DNA from: Asterias amurensis
Taxonomy: Eukaryota > Echinodermata > Asteroidea > Forcipulatida > Asteriidae
Direction: 5' to 3'
Assembly: GCF_032118995.1 (NCBI RefSeq)
Contig: NC_092648.1
Span: 24,208,059 to 24,272,058, forward strand
DNA: 64,000 nt
A program made the translations under genes and the position numbers. This document shows positions 47,547 through 59,721 of the stretch, piece after piece (within the stretch, counting starts at the first letter, position 1; each line of letters begins with the position of its first letter). The notes below the pieces were generated by a model that had not been told where the DNA came from, did not search any database, and worked only from the letters and a program-made list of their open reading frames with translations.

Positions 47547-48285
47547 CATGAAAGAAAACAAGCACCCTCCCCGCACCCCCCCAAAAAAAAAACATTTCAA
47601 AAGAAAATTAGATAAACCTCCCCTATATGGATGATGAAAGGGTGAATGGGTATATACAGTTCTTCAAGATGTATATTTCATCCATTGTGTTCGCTCCATA
47701 TTTCAAGGTCAGTATGATTATTGTTATGGTTGATATAATTACTTTAGTATTATTATGTCAATGTCTAAGGATGCGGCCGTTGTCGGTGCTCCTTACTTGG
47801 GTGCGGACGCGTTGTGGCCCAATGTTGCTTGGCGACGCAATCCTCAGTATCATGATCAGTATTAGTATATCCCTTGGGTGTGTAATGCAAATAATCTTCC
47901 TAGTTATATTTTGTGCGCGTGCCATATCCAAAGCTTGTTTCATCAAATGCAAACCCCCATAAAAAAAATACATATAATAATATTAAATCCCATATGTGCC
48001 CGGCAACCTCTAAAACAACGACTTCATCAACAAAATCATAATAATAATATGGAACACCCGCGTCTGTTGGAGCAATATTACAATGCAGAAAACTCAAATA
48101 TTCGTTGGTTCGAATTAAACTATGGAAGCCTCGGAACGTCATATTGTTTTAAACAACAAGTATTTTTAAAATATACTGATCAGGCTATATTTCGGCGTGC
48201 CTAAATGTCAAATGAAACACAGTGTGAACTCTTGTTATGAAATGATTTCGGGGAAACGAAATTATATTTCGAGGTTACGAAACAA
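47547..48285. other. Stretch with an unassigned hydrophobic ORF
   Basis: The plus ORF at 47627-47962 (111 codons) has two hydrophobic segments (SMIIVMVDIITLVLLC and SISISLGCVMQIIFLVIF). No neighbours, splice partners or family signature support it as a gene. Confidence 0.25.
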
Positions 48286-48289
48286 TATT

Positions 48290-48612
48290 TTGAAGGAACA
48301 CGTTGCCTTGGATCGGTCGAGTTGGTCTTTGAAAAGCGTTTGTAACCGTTTGTAACAAAATGCATATGGGTAGAAAGATGTTGTAAAAGTAGAATACAAA
48401 GATCTACACAAACATGCCTCGAAATCGACTGTTTTCCTTCAGCCTCGTCGACAAACACGGTCGGCCATTTATGGGAGTCAAAGTTTTGACTCCCATAAAT
48501 GGCCGACCGTGTTAGTTTGCACAGTAAAATGAAAACCGTGCAATTTTGAGTGATACTTGTGTGGATCATTATATTCTACTTTTAAAACATCTTCCTAACC
48601 ATATATATTTCA
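48290..48612. mobile_element. F1 foldback, right end lost
   Basis: Starts AAGGAACACGTTGCCTTGG; centre GTCAAAGTTTTGACTCCC. The right arm degrades at CATATATATTTCATGAC. Confidence 0.8.
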
Positions 48613-48617
48613 TGACA

Positions 48618-48825
48618 ACAATCTAAACTGTACAATTCCAAATATTTTGTGTCCTCAAAGGAAGACGTTGCCTTGGATCGGACGAGTTGGTCTATGAAAA
48701 TCGAACTACATAGTCAATATAAGTCATCAGAACGCTTTTCATAGACCAACTCGTCCGATCCAAGGCAACGTCTTCCTTTGTGGACACAAAATATTTTGAA
48801 TTGTACAGTTTAGATTGTTGTTAAT
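48618..48825. mobile_element. Short hairpin built on F1 termini
   Basis: Arms of about 85-100 bp run from ACAATCTAAACTGTACAATTCC through GAAGACGTTGCCTTGGATC to CTATGAAAA and back. The loop (48701-48733) is a copy of sequence found again at 49157-49189. Confidence 0.8.
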
Positions 48826-50351
48826 CTTTCTCAGAGGGGCTCCATAATACCTTAGCTATATTATGTAAACATCTCTGAACATATTTTCGAATTTACCTTT
48901 TAACCACAAAATTTCGATTGTGCTGCGACATCCTTTAAGTTAAATTAAAAACATATTACGGAACGTCTTTTGGCAACAATGTCATGTTAAACATAGTGGT
49001 GCGTGTCAGTTGGTGAGTATTATTGGTTCTGATCAAATAATTACAATGTGAACGTTACTCTCGTTGTTTTAAGCTTTCAATGCGATTATTCATGTGCAAC
49101 CATACTATATTTCAACAGTTTGTTATAATATTATGACTATATCTAGATAATATGTTTCGAACTACATAGTCAATATAAGTCATCAGAACTTGAGTTTAAA
49201 ATAGCATAATTTTCGAGAGTTTCCAAAAAAGACTCTAAGAACGTATTAGGCATACGAAGAATTGTGTCATTAGTTTTAAATCAAATTGTATGCGCATATT
49301 GTACGAAGAATGGGTTAAGTTGTACCTTTCGTCAAATTTGAAAACACCTGTGTCTGATGACTTTATAAATCGGGAGTCCTTCATTTACCCCCCCCACCCC
49401 TCTAAAAGTATGTTTTAAATACCCGTATCAAATAAGCACGGTCATTAAGAACCAATCGATCGGTATACCTGCTATAGCCAATCCACGAATGATAATCAAC
49501 ATTTCAATATCATTACTTCACTCAATTAAAGAGTAATTCTCACTACTGATGTACCTGTTTATCGTTAATGGCAATTAACATAAGCAAGGTGTAATCACGG
49601 AGCAATGTATAACTAGAGGTCCTGACTCTTTGAAGGTGCTTCAGCACAAACAAGCAGCTAAAGCACAACATTAGGCTCACCACAATAAAGTTACCAACCA
49701 AAGTGCCATGCCATGCCATATTTGTATTGACTGCAAACATTCATGCAAACTAAAGTTTGGAAACGTACACCAGGTATAAGTCACTCAAATTAAACGTGCC
49801 AACGACTATCGAATTACAAATTTTACACTCGGCACCATTATGAAACATTGTGTGATAAGCCCACGGTATCCAATTTTACGGTCCACAATTACCTCAAGCA
49901 TTACGTAATGACGTCGAATCGGGTAGGCGTCCCTGATTTTGACCCCTCCCCACACAAACCCCACAGCCAACCATACAATATCGTTGCACGTTTTTCTATA
50001 TTATTTGGTGTATTAATTTGTATATTTTGTTGTTCCTATATGTGCCAGTTTTACTTGTAATGTGTTCGTGTTGGACTGCCTGACCGCCATTGTCAGTTTA
50101 TTCAAGCTTTAAAAAAAAAAATAACAAAAATCTTGCAATTAATATTAAAACAATAACATTTTTTATGTTAATTTTTTGTATTACTATATGAACTATTTTT
50201 AACTTGTAAATGTACTTTTTCGCCTTGTTACGATTGTTTAGTATGGATGATTATTGAGCCACGACTTTGGACACTTAAAAAGCTTCATTTATGTAACATT
50301 TATATATTTAAATCTTGTTTTCAGATTATTATACATGTTTTAATTCTATTA
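48826..50351. other. Gene-free stretch before copy C
   Basis: AT-rich. ORFs of 65-70 codons (49543-49740 on the minus strand, 49848-50060 on the plus strand) show no recognisable motif. Confidence 0.4.
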
Positions 50352-50698
50352 GTAAGAACTTGAGTCCGATGATATCGGCATTATTTTATTTATAAAACAT
50401 AAAAATTATTTCGGTGGAAATCAGGCATTGAAACTTTACGAACCAATTGAAATAAAACAAAGGTTGTACATGCACATTTAAAAAAGAAAGGATAAAAAAG
50501 GCCTATATGGATAGTAAATAAGTTTCATTACAAGCCATGGGTGAAGATAATGCCGATCGACAGCTTTAAGATTCCATATATGGCAAACACAAAACGTCAG
50601 TTTTCGGGTGCATTTCACAAGCTTTGGATCCTCGGCCTCTAATTGGCCCTTTAATGGGCAACTGCGCAATCAATGGGCGTGGTTTGTGTGGGTGTCAT

Positions 50699-50766
50699 GA
50701 AGAATGAAACCTTTACTGCGACGGTTCAGCTTTTCATATCATCGAAGTGTTCTGTCAACTCAACAG
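50699..50766 (+). other. Probable non-coding first exon of lipase gene C
   Basis: Same sequence as the 17838-17902 exon, ending CTGTCAACTCAACAG before GTAAGTG. Confidence 0.4.
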
Positions 50767-51132
50767 GTAAGTGAACAACTCAGCTTGTATTGCTTTTATC
50801 GTCATAGAGTGATAGCAGACAACTGATACAATCGATCGGGTCTCAATTGTACATTATTCGGGGTCAGGAAAGCGGGGAGTGGGGAGGGGGAGTGGTGGTC
50901 AATTTGTCTGGCGTTCCAGAATGACTCGAAATACGAGTAGAATTTACACGATCTTGTGGATTCCTTTGTCCCGGTACGCTATCTTCTGCCTGTAAAGGTT
51001 TACACATTTGGGATCTGAATCCTGGATCTATGTTCTGGTAATATCCCCGCGTCTCTATACCGTACGTCTGTTTGTTGTGTAATCTTCAAAACTTTAATAT
51101 TGGTTGAGAAGATTTTGAGTTTTTTTCAGCTG

Positions 51133-51320
51133 AAGTATTTTTAGCACACAAATTTGTGCAACAAGGGTGTTTTTTTTCTCTCATTGTTCTCTTGCAACTT
51201 CGATGACCAATTGCGCCCAATTTTTAACAGGTTTGTTATTTTGTGCATATGTTGGGGTAGCCCTACACCAAGTGAGAATACTGGTCTTTGGCAATTGCTA
51301 AAGGTGGTGTCCAGTGACTT
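51133..51320. mobile_element. F2 MITE right half in lipase C intron 1
   Basis: Same half copy as 18300-18485, shared by ancestry. Confidence 0.65.
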
Positions 51321-51944
51321 CAGATTGGAAGTAAAAGGTTTCAAGTGACAAGATGCTTCTTTACAATTTATTCCGGGCTTCCCTTACTTATAAACATGTA
51401 TAACTGTTGTTTTAGGTTTTACTGGGAACACGGCTGGGCAAGATGATTGAACTAACGCGTATCCTGGTTGGGTCTTTGGTACTCCTAGTCATGATCAACA
51501 AATCCTATGGTAAGACAGTGTAAACTGTAATCCCCCGGTCAGAACTTCGACCCGGATCCCCGTGGGACCTGATCCGTTTCCGAGTCAGTATGACCCGGAT
51601 TGTCAAAATGACACAGAAACGTGTCAAGTTGACGCAGAATCCGAGCTGAAGTCCAATTTTTAAAGGCACCGGACTAGTCACACGTTTGGTAATTGGGGGC
51701 GGAACCCGGATCAGGAGTTTTATAGTGTGTTCAAAATAATTACTGTACACAAACTCTGAGTGTAATTTTGTTATAGGCTAATAATAATCTCTGAAATTTA
51801 ATTAAATGTCGTTTACGATGGGCCGAGTCAATTAAATGGAAAAGTGGTATATAATATGCATTGTGTCTGCATAAAACCATACATAAACCTAATTTAACAA
51901 GCTTGAATGTACAAACGCGCGGCATACACATTATTCTTTATTAA

Positions 51945-52335
51945 TAAAGGCAGTAGACGCTATCGGTAATTACACAAAATAATTGTGAGCATAAAATCTT
52001 ACTTTGTAACAAGCAATGAGCTGTTGATAGTTATATAACACATTGTTAGAAACGGCTCCCTCCGAAGTAACGTAGTTTTCGAAAAGAAGTAATTTTTTAC
52101 GAATTTGATTTCGAGACCTCAGAATTAGATTTTGATGTCCTTAAATCAAGCATCTGGAAGCACACACAACTTAAGTGTGTTTTTTCTTCCATTATTATCT
52201 AGCAACTCCGACGACCAATTGAGTTCAAATTTTCAAATTTTTACAGGTTTGTTATTTTGTGTATAATTTATGTTGAGATACACCAAGTGAGAAGACTGGT
52301 CTCTGACAATAACCAAATGTGTCCAGTGTCTAATT
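51945..52335. mobile_element. F2 MITE, complete, in lipase C intron 2
   Basis: From AAAGGCAGTAGACGCTATCG to CCAAATGTGTCCAGTGTC. The copy in gene A has lost its right part. Confidence 0.75.
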
Positions 52336-52844
52336 TATATTCATCAATACACACAATAATTTATGCAACAACATGCAGATAACATCTATTTCGGTGGACA
52401 CCTTTTTGCCTCTTAAACAAGAAGGATTACAACATTCGTATTGCATTCGCATTCGCAGGAAGTATAGACCGGGCTTTTATATGCGGGCTTGGAATAAATA
52501 AAGAAACAATGCTTCATTTTCAGCCGAGTGTTATGACCGTGATGGCACCGTAAACCCCGATGGCCTCTTCTGCTTTAATAGCGACGAACCATGTTGGTCC
52601 AGTTTGGACCCATCTCGTCTGGCAACCATGGACAACCAGTTCTACCTGTTCACTCGTGAACTGACGGGTGAAAACAAGTGCTCGGGTGGCGGGAATGAGC
52701 TTTCCTGGGACGATCCCAACACTTTCGGCGATATCTCCAACTCTAGAGAAACAGTTGTGATAATCCACGGTTGGACGAGCAGCAGTGGAAACGAATACGA
52801 ATCTGCAATGTGCGATGCGTTCATGGAATTGGTATGTAGCCTAT

Positions 52845-53115
52845 GGGTGCGTTCGTTTAGCTTCCCTGGGTCGACCCCGATGTTGCGTATTATATTTTTT
52901 TCCAGGACGAACGTGGGCACACAATTACCCCAGAACCAGACAAAAAACCCCGAGGTGCACTGACGTCACCACGGGAAGGCTCACGTGGTGACGTGCCTGG
53001 TTTTTTTTTCTGGTTCGAGGACGAACGTGGGGTAATTGTGTGCCCACGTTCGTCCTGGAAAAAAATATAATACGCAACATCGGGGTCGACCCAGGGAAGC
53101 TAAACGAACGCACCC
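52845..53115. mobile_element. Long F4 hairpin, first of two, in lipase C intron 3
   Basis: 271-bp palindrome, GGGTGCGTTCGTTTAGC to GCTAAACGAACGCACCC, containing a second hairpin (AGAACCAGAC facing CTGGTTCG, core ACGTCACCAC). It is flanked by TAT on both sides; copy A reads CCTATATAGGG without it. Confidence 0.85.
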
Positions 53116-53121
53116 TATATA

Positions 53122-53272
53122 GGGTGCGTTCGATTAGCTTCCCCGGGTCGACCCCGGTGTGTGGCGTTTTTCTTTTTCTAGGAGGAACATGTGCAGATAA
53201 TTACCCACATTCGTCCTGGAAAAAAACCGCCACACACCGGGGTCGACCCAGGGAAGCTAAACGAACGCACCC
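53122..53272. mobile_element. F4 hairpin, second, in lipase C intron 3
   Basis: Counterpart of 20112-20260 in gene A. Separated from the preceding hairpin by only TATATA. Confidence 0.85.
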
Positions 53273-53687
53273 ATATTATGTTGTACATAGACGTATTAGA
53301 TTTGAATGTTGTTTGGTAATGGCGTGTGGATCAAAAGTCACCACCTAAGTTTGAATTCCTCAGATTATAGAGACAGTTGCTAAGTCACATGATTAGGATA
53401 AGCTTTTGCGTAGAAGTATAAGAGTGGCATGGTGATACCCTGGATGTTGTCCCGCAAGAATTGTTTTATGGGTGTTAACCTATAACACAGTTCTGTCTGA
53501 AAGGATGTGTATGGCACAATATGGGTCTGCTCATCTGATGGAGGTTAACCTTGTTTGTAGCGAACTTGGATAAAACAATATTAATGAAACAATCATCTGG
53601 TATATTTGCGAGTATAGTTTGGCGAGCACATGGCTATATGAACGTGAGATAGGTAGGCCTATCACATGAGACTACAACCTCTCTCTA

Positions 53688-53996
53688 AGATTGATCGTAA
53701 TTAGCTGCAAATCAATCGTAGTTGCTAAGAAAAGTGTGATGTCACAATACGAATCACTATGGTGATACCTCAAAATTTGTCTTGCGCTGGATTTTATTGC
53801 TTGGTGAAATCGGCCCCTGGTCACACAGGCCCCAATAACAAGAACGAAAACGAGAAAGAAAACGAGAACGATAAAAATGCACGCCCTTTAATGGTTGAAT
53901 GAGCGTGGGTTCTGCATTCAACCAATCGATGGCGTGCATTTTTAACGTTCTCGTTTTCGTTCTCGTTTTCGTTCCCGTTATTGGGGCCTGTGTGAC
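53688..53996. mobile_element. F6 repeat followed by F5 MITE
   Basis: Same pair as 20695-21003 in gene A: F6 to about 53821, then the F5 palindrome with CACACAGGCCCCAATAAC ends. Confidence 0.75.
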
Positions 53997-55216
53997 CGGG
54001 TCTTTATGTCAAATTAATAAGTAGTCTTTACAGGCTGGTCCAGGTAAGTTTACCATGATTGCTTCTCCGCTCACTGGAGTTGTTGTTCCCCCTAGGTTTA
54101 ACACAGTATGTCATTTACAGGGCGACTATAACATCATCATGGTAAATTGGGCGTTGGCGGCCGATAATATAAACTACTTTCGGAGTAAGATGGATTCCAG
54201 ACTAGTTGCAAGGGAACTTGCAGTACTGCTGAAGAAGTTGCACGAGCATCCAGGATTAGACCTAGATTACGCAAACGTTCACTTGGTGGGGCACAGCCTT
54301 GGTGCCCATTTGGCGGGCTACACTGGCGATTTCTTACAAGGACAGATCGGGCATATTACAGGTAAGGACATATAGACTTGACTTCAGTTCTGAGGTTGCG
54401 TTTTTTTACATCTACATCAGCCACACCCCCTGCGTTCATGCATACGAATTTCAGGAAGATTTTTTTTTATCCTATAGGATGAATTTTATTTCACAGACGC
54501 AGTTTCCCAGATCCACTTGCTCCTAATAATTGTTGTACAAGTAAAAAGTATACTGAAATATGTATGATGAAGTACAGTAAAAACAAATAGAACATGTTTA
54601 TTTTCGGGTGAATTCGATATTACTATACCTCATACATATTCATGACCGAGAGTCGAGTTCTCAGTATCAACATCACATGACCCGATTTATGCCAAAAGAC
54701 ATTTCTTAAAGATTTGTTTCTCGAAAGACGAATGTTGAAAAATGATGCTGATTCAAAACATTTGTACATGTCTGGTGGACGTGAGATAATGTCATAGCAA
54801 TAATTCATTGTTTATAACACCGTTAACAATTGGCCACTTGTTTTGTTTTTAATGCAAAATAAACCTTAAACGAATGCTTTCATCAAAATAATTTGAAAAC
54901 AAAATAGCTTTTCAAAAATTTAAATCTCAATTTTCAGGTAAAATCGGCCACCCAATATAGTTGGACCTTGCGTATGAAATCAGAAGGAAGACTTTGTTTG
55001 TTTTTTAACTGTTCGATTGTTTAAGTCATACAATGAAGATAATATAATTTACTACATCGAAAGCTGCTGCACTTCTAACCAAGTCAGTTTTTGTTGCCGT
55101 TATTTCACGAGTGATAACCAAACAGTTGCATTTTTGACGTGAACTATAATCTTGTCTTTTTGTTGGTTAATTCAACAAATTCTCATGTACAATCTTATAC
55201 TGCTGGACTATGAATT

Positions 55217-55600
55217 ATTACAGTGGACACTCGGTAACTGTCAAAATATTAATCTTCTCACCTTGTGTATCTCAACATACGCATAAAATAACAAACCTGT
55301 GAAAAATTGAGCTCAATCGGTCGTCGAAGTTGCAAGATAATAATGAAAGAAGAAAACACCATTGTCACACGAAGTTGTGTGCTTCAGATGCTTGATTTCG
55401 AGACATCAAAATAATTCAAAATCCGAGGTCTCGAAATCAATTTCGTCGAAAATTACTTTTTTTATCGATAACTACTCTACTTCAGTGGGTGAGCCGTTTC
55501 TCGCAATGTTTGGTTATCGTCAACAGCTCCCCATAACTCGTTACCAAGTTCGGTTTTATGCTAATAATTATTTTAAGTTATTACCGATAGTGCCTTTAAA
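55217..55600. mobile_element. F2 MITE, reverse orientation, in lipase C intron 4
   Basis: Counterpart of 28537-28919. Its terminal part is repeated at about 55934-56000 as a result of a local duplication. Confidence 0.7.
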
Positions 55601-55767
55601 TGTGTGCAGTTCTAATGTTTTTGAATTTTATTGTGTTAGTGTGTATGTGTGCGTGTTTATTCGATATATTTATATATTTGATATTATTGTTGTTGAGAGA
55701 CGACGTCGTCTTGTATCCAGCTTTGGATTTAACAATGTTATATCTATCTAATCTATCAAATCTACAG

Positions 55768-55786
55768 GCCTTGACCCTGCGAGACC
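55768..55786 (+). pseudogene. Orphan 5' piece of lipase exon 5
   Basis: Acceptor CTACAG followed by the first 19 bases of exon 5 (GLDPAR), then broken by a palindromic MITE. The intact exon 5 lies 0.7 kb downstream at 56481. If the first acceptor were used, the transcript would run into the MITE. Confidence 0.8.
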
Positions 55787-55930
55787 CCTTTACAGATAGG
55801 AAAAAACAATGCATTCTGGGATAGGAAGCGATGTTTTGGGATGTTCGTCACGCATAAAACGTGCATAGCTTACTCGTAAACTCCCCCAAAATGCATCATA
55901 AACACCACTTCCGGCCTATCTGTAAAGGGG
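55785..55930. mobile_element. Palindromic MITE at a duplication breakpoint
   Basis: CCCCTTTACAGATAGG faces CCTATCTGTAAAGGGG; the interior includes GCATTCTGGG and CCCAAAATGC. The left flank is exon 5 and the right flank is intron 4 sequence from upstream, so it marks the join of a tandem duplication. Confidence 0.75.
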
Positions 55931-56122
55931 TCTATTACTCGTTACCAAGTTCGGTTTTATGCTATTATTTTAAGTAATTACCAATAGTGCCTTTAAATGT
56001 GTGCAGTTCTAATGTTTTTGAATTTTATTGTGTTAGTGTGTATGTGTGTTTATTATATTTGATAAAAATGCTGAGAGATGACGTCGTGTTATATCCAGCT
56101 TCGGATTTAACAATGTTATACC

Positions 56123-56448
56123 TAGCCCTGGCGGCCTTTCGTTTTGTACTACAGTGACGTCCTGGACATCGGGGTACATTTCTGGGGCGGAAAATTTTTA
56201 CAGCTTCATAACTCAAATCTTACCTGCAAGAAAGAACCAATTTCAACAGATTCACATTCCATGGCAGCATATATTTTTCTGCGGTGGGTTTTGATCGTCA
56301 TATATTCTTCAAAAATCCGACATTCTCATGAAATAATGCAGCTCCCAACGTTAAGGAATTGCCATTTTTGTTCGTACTCTCACAATCTGCCGTGTGTGCG
56401 CAAGACGCACGACGCGCAAATTTAAAGAGTCCTATAAAAATAGGGCTA
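56123..56448. mobile_element. 326-bp insertion with 9-bp target duplication
   Basis: Starts TAGCCCTGG, ends AATAGGGCTA, and is flanked by TGTTATACC at 56114-56122 and 56449-56457. The terminal repeats are only about 7 bp. The 9-bp duplication would suit a Mutator-like element. No coding content. Confidence 0.7.
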
Positions 56449-57029
56449 TGTTATACCTATCTAATCTATCAAATCTACAGGTCTTGACCCTGCGAGACCA
56501 GATTTCAAAGATTATGTGGGAAAGCCGGAGTGCGTTTTGGATAAAACTGATGCCGACTTCGTTGACGTCATCCATTCGGATGGAAGCCTCCAAGCGTATG
56601 GACTTGAGGAACCGGTAAATCTTGTTTAAACCGCCCAACCCTTTCATAATAATAATATGTATTCGGGCAAACACATTTACAAGTACGTGAAGTATACTTG
56701 TAAACAAATATTTAAAACAAAGTAAAACAACAGCGGGATACCAAGAAGAGCTTTTAAAAACTAAAAAAAGTAACAACAAAATAACTATCGCCGAAAGGCG
56801 TATGTCTCCTGAATCCGAGAAATTAAAAAAAAAGCACATAAAAAAGCACATAAAAAAATACAAAACCAGTTAACAACTAGAATATGAAAGGCCCAACAAG
56901 CATAAAAAGGAACACAGATGAACATAGGAGATACTTAAAAAGCCAGAATTGACATCAAAATGAGTCTTGAGCTTTCAACTTCCCCCCCCAAACCCCCCAA
57001 TCAAAAACAACAAGATGAGGAATTCGGTT

Positions 57030-57330
57030 GATGCCCGTGTCCCATGGGAATTCTGTCCGCCGGAGATTCGGTCCCCCATTTACATTGGAGGAGGAGGATT
57101 CAAAAGAGGGCGCTGTAGAAGAAGTTTGTACTGAGGCCGTGTCCGAAACGACGACTTCGGCTACAGCTACGTCTAGATCAGCGCGTCTACCAGTGTTGAA
57201 AAATAGCAGACGCGCGCGATCTAGCCGTAGCTGTAGCCGAAGTCGCCGTTTCGGACACGGCCTAAGTTAAAACTGTGTACAAACGTCTCCTGATAGCGCC
57301 CTCTTTTGAATCCTCCTCCTACACCTACGT
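57030..57330. mobile_element. Palindromic element with GTGTCCGAAAC arms
   Basis: GAGGAGGATTCAAAAGAGGG and GGCCGTGTCCGAAACG are mirrored by CGTTTCGGACACGGCC and CCCTCTTTTGAATCCTCCTC. Copy A keeps only the right half (29547-29690). The ORF at 57028-57270 is an artefact of the Arg/Ser-biased palindrome. Confidence 0.7.
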
Positions 57331-57416
57331 TAATCCGACCCCTACGTTAATTTCCAATGAGGAGGACTGAATTTCCGGCAGACAGAATTCCCTGGTACCC
57401 GGCACTGATCTCCAGT

Positions 57417-57450
57417 GGGACAGAATTATGTTAATGGAATGAAATAAAGT
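57417..57450. other. Deletion junction that removed the last lipase C exon
   Basis: Copy C reads TGGGACAGAATTATGTTAAT. Copy A has GGGACAGATGTCCCG at 29781-29795 and the TTAATTATATTAGAGG region at about 30420, so about 630 bp between them is missing here. The AATAAAG poly(A) signal survives. Confidence 0.85.
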
Positions 57451-59721
57451 TTGTTATAGGACGCACACTTATTACATTTGTGGGTGAATTTTTTGGGGTT
57501 AAATAAAGTTCAGAAATTAAGTGAAAATTGAGAAATAGGCAATGATGGGCAAATTTGTCAACAAACAAATACATTTCCCTATTTGCTTCTGGTGGTAAGC
57601 GGTGGATGAGTCAGTTTAAATAAAGGGGCTGGGCGTGACCTATAGTGGGATTGCGTCCTTTTACCATCTCTCTCAATGAGATAATGACATATAAATATGT
57701 TTAGAGTGAACAACGGGTACTTTTATCTCAATTTAGAGAGAAAGTTCATACCACTTTCACGAAGAGGAGTGGTGCAGATTTCACTCTCAAAAAAGCAAAA
57801 CTGACACAACTCGGAAGAGAGTGAAATTGTTCACTCTTTTACCTAAAACAATACTAGTTTACATTAAAACAGAAACTACAGGTGCGGATGAATCTGCATG
57901 CCATTATACACAAGTAAATGTTATCAGTAAAGGAAACGTTATCTTTATTATAGATCTGTCCATGACATTTTGAAAAGATCAAGCATAGCGAAAATTGTGT
58001 CAAATTTTTGACCGTGATACACTTAATGATCGACTTGGAAATCAAAAACCCAACAAGTCAACACTTTTACGATCAGGAATTATATTATGTAGGCCTGACG
58101 CAATGGGAGTCTGTTCAACGCTAGGTGGCAGAAGACCACAATAATTGTCATAGACCCGTCGAAATACCCATTCCGCAATGAGGTACATGCTGGTCTAGAT
58201 AGGGACCAAGCTTGCTAGCTAGCTAGACCAGCATGCACCTTATTTCACGGCTAAGACGCGTGTACAGAGAATTTGCGAAACGTTCTATGTTTACGTCGCT
58301 GGACATGTTCACATTTCCACTGGTAGGTCTGCTGCCATCTAGCCACCCCCCCCCCAACCCCCAATTGAAATTATTCTGTTAGTGCTGCATGTCATTGGGA
58401 GAGAACGACTTTTAAGAAGGGTGAAATAATTTCACTACGTGGTTTTATTTGGCAACAATCGTGAATAAAAAAAGGAATGCGAAATAGTAACAACTACAAT
58501 TGTACGAGGCAGTTATTGAGTAATCCTGTCTAGAATCCTAAATTGTACACCATTTAGCAAAAGTGCAAAGGATAAGATTTAACAAATTTCTGAGTGTTGA
58601 CTTATAAAAAAACCAAAACAAAACAAATTGTCTTATTTCTTTATTAGCCAACTCTCACAGTTTGCAATTTTGCTAAGTTTTATTTTATTCAAAAACCACA
58701 AATCGGGTCCAAAATCCCAAATAGAAAGACACCTTACATCAGAACACCTGATATTGCCCTACGCAAAGCAAAGCAAACGCCAACTTCGCTTGAAATTCCT
58801 TTAAAAATATATTCAGCCCGTTATAATATACAATGACGTAGTTGTTCAGACTAATCACACTCTCGTACTTTGGTGTCCATTCGACAATTTTGTAGTTCCA
58901 TTCAAAGTTTGATTATTCTATTTTACCCTGGTTTTAGCTAGTATATAGTCACTAAACTACAATTAAAGAAATACTTGTTGCCTACATGTAATTATATTTA
59001 GCTCCACTCCTATGATCAACAAAACAAACTATTTTTTTGTTTAGTCTTGCGCATTATTTTCGGTATATGATGTGTTGTGACGTATGGAACTATGTATGCG
59101 AACAGAGTGTGTTTCTTCTATGCATATTTCTAAAAACAGTGCGGAGTGGTATCCATTGAGCTTGGTTGCAGTTTGCTCACAGGGGGCCTTCATTTCCCAC
59201 TGGTACTTGGTAAGGTTGAAGGAGTTGGTTGTGGATCTGGTGAGTTTATTGCTTTATTATTTAAATCATAAATGGAGTTATTTCACTTGTCATTGTCTTA
59301 AAATAAATTGGCTTGCCTTTACAATACTTTGTAATGTTAACATCCATATGTTCCAATTACAGCTTGGCGTAGTGAACATAGTAATTGCTTGCCACTTTTG
59401 TGTTAGGCAAGATAGTTGACTTTCTTTGACGCAGTTTCTCATAAACATATAATGAGCTTTCATAAAAGATTATGGGACTCTGTTTTACAACCTGGATTGT
59501 AATTGATTAAATTGTTGTAGCTTTACTTAATTTAAATTGAGTATACTGTCTAAAATATGGTTGTTCTGATTTTCGTTAACAAAATTGTCTGTGTTTGCTT
59601 TTTGTTCATCATAACTCGTCCGAATGATATGACATTATAATAACCGAGAGTCGAACAAATTAATTAAATAAATTAAATCAACAATCAAGAATTTTTGTAA
59701 GTTTCATCGATCCCTTCTGAA
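57451..59721. other. Intergenic part of copy C
   Basis: Collinear with 30447-32734. No gene recognised. Confidence 0.45.

Larger units (their letters stand above)
51443..56614 (+). pseudogene. Lipase gene C, copy of gene A without its last exon
   Basis: Four exons match gene A in position and phase: 51443-51509, 52524-52831, 54121-54361 and 56481-56614. The reading frame is open throughout. Coding differences from A are few: Glu20Lys in the signal peptide, Glu136Ala, and several synonymous changes. Ser184 (GHSLG) and Asp208 (GLDPARP) are kept. The terminal exon carrying His276, the lid cysteines and the Cys-rich tail is absent: sequence homologous to gene A breaks at GGGACAGA (57417-57424) and resumes at the 3' UTR, removing about 630 bp. 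The donor after exon 5 has no partner exon before the poly(A) signal. A stray first piece of exon 5 lies at 55768-55786. The protein would be inactive unless an unseen exon downstream is used. Confidence 0.8.

Noticed and set aside
57028-57270. 80-codon Arg/Ser-rich ORF resembling an SR-type protein
   Set aside because: It spans a palindromic element whose arm sequence happens to encode Arg and Ser; half of it is missing in copy A.
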